Positions 6,652 through 14,600 of a stretch of 32,581 nucleotides of DNA are shown in pieces; position 1 is the stretch's first letter; each line of letters starts with the position of its first letter. The stretch spans positions 1 through 32,581 of the forward strand of contig NZ_JACBXA010000043.1 of assembly GCF_013870515.1 (NCBI RefSeq), written 5' to 3'. This DNA comes from Streptomyces albidus (ex Kaewkla and Franco 2022). Lineage in GTDB: Bacteria > Actinomycetota > Actinomycetes > Streptomycetales > Streptomycetaceae. The translations under genes and the position numbers were made by a program. The notes beneath the pieces are model-generated. The model searched no databases. It was not told the DNA's origin and saw only the letters and a program-made list of their open reading frames with translations.

Positions 6652-9159
6652 ATGAAGATTGCCTTTCTGCTGGACAATGCCTACGGAATCGGCGGAACGA
6701 TCCGTTCCACGGTGAATCTCTCCCGGGCGCTCGCCGATCGTCACACCGTCGAAGTCGTCAGCCTCCGGCGCACGGTCGAGGACACCGCTCTCTCCTTCGA
6801 CCCCCGGGTCACCATGACGCACCTCCTCGAGCTGCGCCGCGGCACTCGCGGATTCGACGGCGACGACCCCCGGTTCCACGAACCCAGCAGACGCTTCACC
6901 GAGGGGCCCGACCACTTGGAGCGAGGCATCGCCACGCATCTGGGCGACCTGCGCGTCCAGGGGTATCTGCGCGACACCGACGCCGACGTCGTCATCGCCA
7001 CCCGGCCCAAGATCAACGACTATCTGGCGGCCTACGGCAGCGACCGCTACCTGCGCATCGGCCAGGAACACCTCACTCACGCCATGCACAGCGACCACGT
7101 GCGCTCGCACCAGGACGCCGCGATCCCGCTCCTCGACGCCTTCATCACCGTCTCCTACGCGGACGCCGCCAACTACCGCGCTGCCATCACGGGCACCGGC
7201 ACCGAGACCGCCGACGGCGACGCGCTGATCACCTGCATCCCCAACGCCGTCCCGGCCGTGGACGTCGAGCCCTCGGACGGCGACAGCAAGCTGATCGTCG
7301 CCGCCGGCCGGCTGATCAAGGTCAAGCGCTACGACCGGCTCATCAACGCGTTCGCCCAGGTGTCCGAGAGGCACCCGGACTGGCGCCTGCGGTTGTACGG
7401 ACGCGGCCGCCAGCAGGCGGCGCTGCGCGCGAGGATCGACAGGCTGGGCCTCTACGACCGCGCCTTCCTCATGGGCCCGCACGCTCCCATCGAGGCCGAG
7501 TGGGCGAAGGGCGCCATCGCCGCCGTCTCGTCCGACGCCGAGTCGTTCGGCATGACGCTCGTCGAGGCGATGCACTGCGGTGTCCCGGTCGTCAGCACGG
7601 ACTGCCCGTACGGCCCCGGCGAGATCATCGACAACGGCGAGGACGGACTGCTCTCGCCGCTCGGCCCGACGGAGAAGGACAGCGTGCGCGCCTACGCCGA
7701 CGCGCTGACCCAGCTCATCGAGAACCCCGAGCTGCGCTACCGGATGAGCCGGGCGGCGCTGGAGAAGGCCGCACGCTACTCACCGGAACGCATCGCCGGC
7801 GAGTACGAGCAGCTGATCGAGAAGCTGCTGACGCAGCGCCGGGCCTCGGGCAGGCAACCAGAGCGCGCACAGGCAGTAGAGGCCCTCGCCGAGCAGGTGG
7901 CGACGGCGCAGCCGGGACCGGGCGCACGCCCCGAGTCCGCGCCGTCGGCGCCCGCATCCGCAGGCCCGCCCCCCGGCGCACCGAAGAGTGCGGGGAAGGC
8001 GAGCGCCGGGAACGCCAGTGCGGCGAAGGGTGCGCCCCGGCCGTCCCGGCCGCTCCGCCGTGCCGCGATGCTCACCCTCGGCCCCGTGCTGCGTCCGGCC
8101 CTGCGGATGTGGCGCAGGCACCACAGTCCGGACCGCCCCGCCGCGAAGCTGCGCCGCCCGCTCGCCCGCACCCGCGTCGCCACCGACGGTTCGCTCCTGA
8201 TCCGGCTGCTCGCCAAGCGGCTGCCGAAGACACCTTCGGTGCTCGTCGTCCGCTCACGCCGCGACAGCGGAACGCCCCACCGCATCCCGCTCCCCCCGCG
8301 CACCGAGGCCGTCGACGGCTGGATCGAGGTACGCCTCGAACGCGGCGCACACGGGATGGCGGAAGACCGCTGGGACACCTACGTGGAGCGGATTGGCGAC
8401 GGCAAGCGCAAGCGCATCCACTCCGAACTCGTCGAGACGGCACGGCTCCTGTCGATGCCGGCGCCGCTGGACGCCGACGGCGCGCTCTCCCCCTGGGTGC
8501 CCTACACGACGCTCGACGGCTATCTCGCCGTACGCGCATGGCACCGCCCCGGGCACGCCGAGGTCACCTCCGTGGAGTTGGGAACGGACAGCTGCACCGT
8601 GCGGGCCGATCTGTACGGGCAGGCCGCACGCGCTGCGAAGGCGGGAGCGGGCGCGGTCGTTGCGGTCTCCCGTACGGAAGGTGAGCCCGACTTCGAACTC
8701 CCCTTCCGTCTCAGCGAGGACCCGGCCCCATCCGGCACGGACGCGGCGTCGACGGCATCCGGCAAAGACGGCGCGAGCGCACCCGCTCTCTCCTTCGAGC
8801 TCCCCTACGAACTCCCGGCGGCCCTCGACTCGGGTGACGCCAAGGGCGTATGGGACCTGTGGTTCCGGCCGGGCCCGAAGGACGGCAAGGGCAAGAAGGG
8901 CGAGGCTGCCGAGGCGCCGGTGCGCTTCGGGCGGCTCCTGGGTGACCTCGCCGACCGCAAGAAGACCGACCTCGTTCCGCGCGTACGGCTGGGCGACACC
9001 GAGACCGGGGTGTGGTTCTACTTCTCGCTGGTCAACGACCTGGTCCTGGCGCTTCAGCCGATGCCGGCGGAGACGCCGGTGAAGGTCCCCGCCAAGGACG
9101 CCGCACAGGCGAAAGCCCCTTCGAACGCCTCATCGCCCAGCGCTTCGGCGAGCAGCTGA
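6652..9159 (+). CDS. GT4-family glycosyltransferase with long uncharacterised C-terminal extension
   Basis: ATG 6652 follows GAGGA at 6638-6642. The 835-residue product begins with MKIAFLLDNAYGIGGTIRS, the GT-B opening with a Gly-rich donor-side loop. The C-terminal Rossmann half of the GT-B fold contains VAAGRLIKVKRYDRLI (about 222-237), LYGRG, and the E-x7-E signature ESFGMTLVE (about 297-305). The catalytic module ends near 395, the normal size for GT4 enzymes. Next come an Ala/Pro/Gly-rich linker (about 396-460) and a basic amphipathic stretch (RRAAMLTLGPVLRPALRMWR, about 469-488). About 340 residues follow, rich in beta-strand-like segments, with another Ala/Lys-rich tail. This extension is not recognised, and a sugar- or polymer-binding beta-sandwich is possible. 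The context with a CDP-glycerol transferase and a methyltransferase points to wall-polymer glycosylation. Retaining sugar transfer is family knowledge, while donor and acceptor are unknown. Confidence 0.85.
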   Translation: MKIAFLLDNAYGIGGTIRSTVNLSRALADRHTVEVVSLRRTVEDTALSFDPRVTMTHLLELRRGTRGFDGDDPRFHEPSRRFTEGPDHLERGIATHLGDLRVQGYLRDTDADVVIATRPKINDYLAAYGSDRYLRIGQEHLTHAMHSDHVRSHQDAAIPLLDAFITVSYADAANYRAAITGTGTETADGDALITCIPNAVPAVDVEPSDGDSKLIVAAGRLIKVKRYDRLINAFAQVSERHPDWRLRLYGRGRQQAALRARIDRLGLYDRAFLMGPHAPIEAEWAKGAIAAVSSDAESFGMTLVEAMHCGVPVVSTDCPYGPGEIIDNGEDGLLSPLGPTEKDSVRAYADALTQLIENPELRYRMSRAALEKAARYSPERIAGEYEQLIEKLLTQRRASGRQPERAQAVEALAEQVATAQPGPGARPESAPSAPASAGPPPGAPKSAGKASAGNASAAKGAPRPSRPLRRAAMLTLGPVLRPALRMWRRHHSPDRPAAKLRRPLARTRVATDGSLLIRLLAKRLPKTPSVLVVRSRRDSGTPHRIPLPPRTEAVDGWIEVRLERGAHGMAEDRWDTYVERIGDGKRKRIHSELVETARLLSMPAPLDADGALSPWVPYTTLDGYLAVRAWHRPGHAEVTSVELGTDSCTVRADLYGQAARAAKAGAGAVVAVSRTEGEPDFELPFRLSEDPAPSGTDAASTASGKDGASAPALSFELPYELPAALDSGDAKGVWDLWFRPGPKDGKGKKGEAAEAPVRFGRLLGDLADRKKTDLVPRVRLGDTETGVWFYFSLVNDLVLALQPMPAETPVKVPAKDAAQAKAPSNASSPSASASS

Positions 9160-9171
9160 CGGAACAGTCGC

Positions 9172-9238
9172 GACGGGCCGGGAACCGGAGCCGGCTGCTG
9201 CCCCCGGGCAGCAGGGGCGCCCCGGTCACCGGCCCGTC
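9172..9238. terminator. Nested bidirectional terminator between convergent genes
   Basis: An outer stem pairs GACGGGCCGG (9172-9181) with CCGGCCCGTC (9229-9238). A second ACCGG/CCGGT pair continues it after a 2-nt internal loop. Within it sits a perfect inner hairpin, CTGCTGCC (9195-9202) with GGCAGCAG (9207-9214). The structure fills the 81-bp gap between two convergent genes and should work on both strands. No long T-run is present, as is usual for actinobacterial terminators. Confidence 0.7.
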
Positions 9239-9240
9239 CG

Positions 9241-11358
9241 TCAGTCCAGCGCCCCGTCCATGGCTTCGTCCATCGGACCGTCCGCCGGGCCGTCCATCGC
9301 TCCGTCCGCAGGCTCCTCCACGCGCGCCGGCTGCTGCACGCCGTTGCGCTCCCGGTGAGCCATCGCCTCGATCTGCAGATCCTGGACGGCCTTGCCGAAG
9401 CGGGAGGCGGAGGGCGGCTCGTCGGGGCCCAGCAGATACGTCTTGAGTTGTGCGCGGGGTACGCGCATCGTGTCGGCCGCCGGGTCCCGCACGGACTCCA
9501 GCAGTGCGGGGATCCCCTCAGCCGTCTCCGTGAGGATCGTGGCCGCACGGACGGTCGGGAAGCCCGATCTGAAGTCCCCCTCCGAGAGCCCGGAGGTGTT
9601 GACGACGGCGTACGGCTTCTCGCTGCTGAGATAGTCCGACACCACGCTGGAGACGTCCGAGATGAGCAGGTCGGCCTGGTTGAAGCAGGCGTAGATGCCC
9701 GGTCGCGGCCCGGCGAGGACCAGGTGCTCCCCGGGTGTGCACGCCCGCCAGAAGCACTCCTCCCACGCCTCGACGGCTTCGAGGACGGCCGCTGCGGGCG
9801 GATGCGGAGGCGCCGCCTGACGAAGCATCCGCTCCGCTTCGTCCTCACCCGGCCGGGAGCCCGGCGAGGAGAGCGAATCCATCACCGCGGCGAGCTGCTC
9901 GAGTTCGGCGACGGCAGCCGCGTCCGCGGACTCCCCGACGGCCGTCGGGGACCGCTGTGCGTTGGCGTCCGCGATCATCGTCCGGATGCGGTGGTCCGCC
10001 TCCTGCACCGCCGGGTCGACGGAGCCGGTCATCGGGTGGGGCTTGTAGAGCACTCGCACGCCCGGGTCCGCCAGGAGCGCGCGGACGATGTTCTCCCCCG
10101 CCAGGGAAACGGAGGTGTTCCCCGGATCGTCCGTCCAGCCCTCCCAGGTGGGCGCGTACAGGACGTCGACTCGACGGCCGGGCTCGGGCGGCCCCGTGCA
10201 CGCACGGACGGGGGCGAGCTGGGGACGGCCGACCTCGACCACGTCGCCGTCGTCGACGCCGATGTCGGCGAGCTGGTAGCGCTCGCGCGCGGCGGGACCC
10301 GCGACCCACACCTCGTCGTAGGCCTTGGCATAGGGGTTGCAGGAGGAGAGCTTGTCGCTCTCGCCGTGGTTGATGAAGGCGTGCTTGATCGTCGGAATGC
10401 GCAGGACGTGCGAGGTCTTGCCGGAGTTCGCCGGGTGCAGCATCACGGGCAACGTGGAACGTTCGAGCCGCATCAGGTGAGCGACCTTCGGGATGCAGAT
10501 GATCGGGACGTCCGTCGCCTCGATCCTCTGCACCATGAAGCGTTCGCGCAGCACGATGACCGGCCGCCCCTCCAGCTGTGCGAGCGTCGAGAGCCACATG
10601 TTCGCCTGGTACGCGGAGGCGGGTCCGCCGGAGAAGTACATGCCGACCGTGGGCCGGTAGGCGGCCAGCCAGCCGTCGAGCCAGGCCAGCGCCTCCTCCT
10701 CGCCGGCCGGGCGCCGCCCGGGCAGCAGTCGGCACGCCAGGTGCACGCCCCCGGCCAGCAGGACCGTCCAGCATGTCAGCGCCGTCAGAGCTCCCCAGCG
10801 TGCGTCGCCCGTCACCGCGGTGAGGGTGGTTCCGGCCGTGACGAGCGCGGCGCACCCCATCAGCCGCGCCGCCCCCTTGCTGCCGAAGAGTGCGGCAGGG
10901 GCGGGGCCGAGGCGGAGCGCGGAGGCGTCGATGTTGCGCGTGACGATCGGCAGCCTGCGTGACAGCCGCACCCGCGCGGCCACCCCCTGGCACACGAAGT
11001 GCGTGGCCCAGCACCCGAGCACCGCCACGAGCAGCAACGCCGCGTACGGCCGGGGACTCAGCACATCGAGCCGCGCCAGTCCGCCCAGCAGCAGACCGTC
11101 CCTCAGCAGCTGCCGGACGGGGTGGTACAGCTGTGCCCTGCCGAGGCTGCGGGCCAGGGTGCGACGGCTGCTCAGGAGCCATGTCTCGGTCAGCAGACCG
11201 AGGGCGGCTCCGCTGACGACGAGTGCGGCGTCGGCGAGCAGTACGCCCAGCAGCTGCAGTGCGTAGCCGGCGGCCAGCAGTCCCAGGACGGCGACGATCG
11301 GCGCCGCACGGCCCAGGAGCCGGCGTGCTCGCGATACAGCGTTCGACTCGGTGCGCAT
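9241..11358 (-). CDS. Membrane-anchored CDP-glycerol glycerophosphotransferase-like protein (TagF family)
   Basis: ATG 11358 has a strong site (AAGGGGAGG) just upstream. The 705-residue product starts with about five hydrophobic segments (about 18-62, 105-130, 165-185, 187-213), unlike soluble or peripheral TagF enzymes. The catalytic part follows. It contains INHGESDK (about 330), counterpart of the essential His motif in TagF, then VLYAPTWEGW (about 400), VLYKPHP (about 435) and LLISDVSSVVSDYL (about 560-573), the acceptor/donor-side DxSS motif. A poorly conserved Ala/Glu-rich insert of about 70 residues precedes the last motif. The C-terminus ends in an acidic four-residue repeat. The family transfers glycerol-phosphate or polyol-phosphate units from CDP-activated donors onto wall teichoic-acid-like polymers at the inner membrane face. 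Whether it makes polymer or adds a single unit cannot be told. Confidence 0.85.
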   Translation of the reverse strand: MRTESNAVSRARRLLGRAAPIVAVLGLLAAGYALQLLGVLLADAALVVSGAALGLLTETWLLSSRRTLARSLGRAQLYHPVRQLLRDGLLLGGLARLDVLSPRPYAALLLVAVLGCWATHFVCQGVAARVRLSRRLPIVTRNIDASALRLGPAPAALFGSKGAARLMGCAALVTAGTTLTAVTGDARWGALTALTCWTVLLAGGVHLACRLLPGRRPAGEEEALAWLDGWLAAYRPTVGMYFSGGPASAYQANMWLSTLAQLEGRPVIVLRERFMVQRIEATDVPIICIPKVAHLMRLERSTLPVMLHPANSGKTSHVLRIPTIKHAFINHGESDKLSSCNPYAKAYDEVWVAGPAARERYQLADIGVDDGDVVEVGRPQLAPVRACTGPPEPGRRVDVLYAPTWEGWTDDPGNTSVSLAGENIVRALLADPGVRVLYKPHPMTGSVDPAVQEADHRIRTMIADANAQRSPTAVGESADAAAVAELEQLAAVMDSLSSPGSRPGEDEAERMLRQAAPPHPPAAAVLEAVEAWEECFWRACTPGEHLVLAGPRPGIYACFNQADLLISDVSSVVSDYLSSEKPYAVVNTSGLSEGDFRSGFPTVRAATILTETAEGIPALLESVRDPAADTMRVPRAQLKTYLLGPDEPPSASRFGKAVQDLQIEAMAHRERNGVQQPARVEEPADGAMDGPADGPMDEAMDGALD
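9255..9314. repeat. Five tandem 12-bp repeats encoding an acidic C-terminal repeat
   Basis: Five consecutive 12-mers starting CGTCCA or CGTCCG lie at 9255, 9267, 9279, 9291 and 9303. On the minus strand they encode a repeating Asp-Gly-(Ala/Pro)-(Met/Ala) unit at the extreme C-terminus of the CDP-glycerol transferase-like protein. Copies differ by a few bases, so the array is not very recent, but it is a likely site of length variation between strains. Confidence 0.85.
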
Positions 11359-11483
11359 GGGCCTCCCCTTGACGGGTCTCTTCCACTAAAGACCGTCATG
11401 AGGGTCCCGGCGCTCTGGATACGGCCGAACGCGTGCACCCGCCTGCCGGGAGGCGCACAGGAGCGAGGTGGGCACACATACGG

Positions 11484-11515
11484 AGGTCCCCGTACGAGTG
11501 ACTCGTCGGGGACCT
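11484..11515 (-). terminator. Hairpin downstream of glutamate dehydrogenase gene (distal)
   Basis: The arm AGGTCCCCGTACGAG (11484-11498) pairs with CTCGTCGGGGACCT (11502-11515) with one bulged T and a 3-nt loop. It lies 86 bp beyond the dehydrogenase stop and 126 bp before the start of the next gene on the same strand. It probably isolates the two transcription units. Confidence 0.7.
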
Positions 11516-11550
11516 GCGTGTGCGGAAGGGCCGAATGGAAGTGCAGCAGC

Positions 11551-11591
11551 GGGCGGCCGCCGGATGAACCACTGAGGTCCGGCAGCCGCCC
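11551..11591 (-). terminator. Hairpin immediately downstream of glutamate dehydrogenase gene (proximal)
   Basis: GGGCGGCCGCCGGA (11551-11564) pairs with TCCGGCAGCCGCCC (11578-11591), 13 of 14 positions matching, around a 13-nt loop. It starts 9 bp past the stop codon of the dehydrogenase gene (minus strand). Together with the second hairpin at 11484-11515 it forms a tandem terminator. Confidence 0.7.
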
Positions 11592-11600
11592 GCCCGGGCG

Positions 11601-14600
11601 TCAGCGGTTGCTGCGCAGCAACGTGCGCATCGTGCGCATCGCCACCGAGAGAATGGCCAGGTCGAAGGTCTCCGAGGCCTGGATCTCGTCGAGCGTGGCC
11701 CGCGCACGGGAGAGGATCGTCGAGTTCTTCGACTCCCACTTCTGGTAGCGCTGCTCGGGGGTGGCGTTGCCGTCGCCCTCCGAGAGCACGTCCGCCGCGA
11801 TCAACTGGTGCGCCGCGTAGAGGTCTTCACGGATGGCCGCCCGCGCCATGGACTGCCAGCGGTCCGCACGCGGCAGTTCGCTGACGCGCTCCTGGAGCTG
11901 GGTGATGCCGAGCCGGTCGGCCAGGTCGTAGTAGACCGCTGCGACGTCCAGCAGCTGCACGCCGGTACGGTCCGCGACGGCCACCACGTCGAGTGCGGAG
12001 AAGGCAGCGGAGAACCCGGCCACCCGCTCGGCCAGTTCGGCCGGGACTCCGGCCTCGCCCAGCTTGTCCAGGATGGCCTGGTGCCAGATGCGGTCGTCGC
12101 CCCTGAGCAGCTTGGGGAGCGCGTCCCACACGGTCGCCACGCGCTCGCTGAACAGCTCGATGGTGTCGGAGAGCGCCAGCGGCTGCGGACGGTTGTTCAG
12201 CAGCCAGCGGGTGCCGCGTTCGACGAGCCGCCGCGACTGGAGGCGGATGCGGGTGAGCACTTCGGCGTCGACGATGTTGTCGAGCGCCTCCGCCTCGTCC
12301 CAGATCTCCCCGAGCCGGAAGATCGCGCGGGCGGCGGTGTGCGCCCTCACGACCTCCTCCGTCGAGGCGCCCGTCTCCTCCCTCATGCGGTGCACGAGCG
12401 TCGAACCGCCGCCGTTGACCGTGTCGTTGACCAGGAGCGTCGTGATGATCTCGCGGCGCAGCGCGTGGGCGACGATCTCCTCGGGGAACCGCTCCCGCAG
12501 GGCCTCCGGGAAGTAGGCGCGGGCGAGCCGCTGGAGGTACGGGTCCTCGGGAAGGTCCGTGCCGATCAGGTCGTCCGTCACCGTGATCTTGGTGTAGGCC
12601 AGCAGAACGGCCAACTCCGGCTGCGTCAGACCGTGTCCGGCGGCGAGCCGGTCGCGGATCTGCTTGTCGCTGGGGAGGAACTCCAGGGCGCGGTCGAGCT
12701 TCCCCTCCTTGCCCAGACGCCGCATGTAGCGCTGGTGGGCCTGGAGCAGGCTGGGAGCACCCTCGACGGCGTTGGCCAGCGCGACGTTCTGCGCGTAGTT
12801 GCTCCGCAGGACGAGGTCGCCGACCTCGTCGGTCATCTCGGCGAGCAGGGTGTTGCGCTGCTTGACCGTCATGTCGCCGTTCGCCACGACGGAGTTGAGC
12901 AGGATCTTGATGTTCACCTCGTGGTCCGAGGTGTCCACGCCGGCGCTGTTGTCGATCGCGTCGGTGTTGACGCGGCCGCCCTTCAGTGCGAACTCGATGC
13001 GCCCGAGCTGAGTCAGCCCGAGGTTGCCGCCCTCGCCGACGACCTTCACGCGCAGGTCCTGACCGTCCACGCGGATCGCGTCGTTGGCCTTGTCACCGAC
13101 GTCGGCGTCGTTCTCGGTGGACGCCTTGACGTACGTGCCGATGCCGCCGTTCCACAGCAGGTCGACCGGTGCGCTGAGGATGGCCCGCATCAGCTCGGCC
13201 GGCGTCATCTTGGTGACGGACGACTCGATGCCCAGCGCGGCCTTCACCTGCGGAGTGACCGGGACCGACTTGGCGCTGCGCGGGAAGACGCCGCCGCCCG
13301 CGGAGATCAGCGAGGTGTCGTAGTCCTCCCATGAGGAGCGCGGCAGTTCGAAGATGCGGCGCCGCTCGGCGTACGAGGTGGCCGCGTCCGGATCGGGGTC
13401 GAGGAAGATGTGCCGGTGGTCGAAAGCCGCGATGAGACGGATGTGCTCGGAGAGCAGCATGCCGTTGCCGAAGACGTCACCCGACATGTCGCCGACACCG
13501 ACGGCGGTGAAGTCCTGGGTCTGGGTGTCGTGTCCGAGCTCCCGGAAGCTCCGCTTGACGGACTCCCAGGCACCCCGCGCGGTGATGCCCATGCCCTTGT
13601 GGTCGTAGCCCGCCGAACCACCGGACGCGAAGGCGTCACCGAGCCAGAAGCCGTACGCCTCCGCCACCTCGTTGGCGATGTCGGAGAACGTGGCGGTGCC
13701 CTTGTCGGCGGCGACGACGAGGTAGTTGTCGTCACCGTCGTGCCGGACCACGTCCTCGGGGTGGACGACGTCCATGCCGACCAGGTTGTCGGTGATGTCG
13801 AGCAGCCCGGAGATGAAGGTCTTGTAGCAGGCCACGCCCTCGGCGAGCCAGGCGTCCCTGTCGGCGGCCGGGTCGGGCAGCTGCTTGCAGACGAAGCCGC
13901 CCTTGGCGCCGACCGGGACGATGACCGTGTTCTTGACCTCCTGCGCCTTGACCAGGCCCAGGATCTCCGTACGGAAGTCCTCGCGGCGGTCGGACCAGCG
14001 CAGACCGCCTCGTGCGACCTTGCCGAACCGCAGGTGCACGCCCTCGACGCGGGGTGAGTACACCCAGATCTCGTACTCGGGCCGTGGGGCGGGCAGATCG
14101 GGGATCGCCTGCGGGTCGAGCTTGATCGAGAGGTACTCGTGCGGACGGGCGTCCGCGGCCTTCGTGCCCCCCGTCCTGCTTCCGGCTCCCGTGCTCTGGA
14201 AGTAGTTGGTGCGCAGAGTCGCCCTGATGACGGTGAGGAAGGAGCGCAGGATGCGGTCCTCGTCCAGGCTGGCCACCTGGTCGAGGGCGCCGTCCAGCTC
14301 CTCAAGGAGCCCGTCGGTCAGCTCGTGGCCCGCACGCGAACGGCTGGGGTCGAGGCGGGCCTCGAAGAGGTTCACCAGCAGCCGCGTGGTGTGAACGTTG
14401 TGGCGGAGGGTGTCCTCCATGTAGGTCGGGCTGAAGGTGGCACCGGCCTGCCGCAGGTACTTGGCGTACGCGCGCAGCACCATCGCCTGCCGCCACGTCA
14501 GACCGGCCGACAGCACGAGGGAGTTGAGCGCGTCGTTCTCGGCGCGGCCCGTCCACACGGCGGTGAAGGCGTCCTGGAAGCGCTCGCGCGCGTCCTCTCC

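Noticed and set aside
9355..10962. Plus-strand open frame of 535 codons opposite the CDP-glycerol transferase gene
   Set aside because: The opposite strand has TagF-type motifs and a strong ribosome site. This frame shows only the usual shadow composition.
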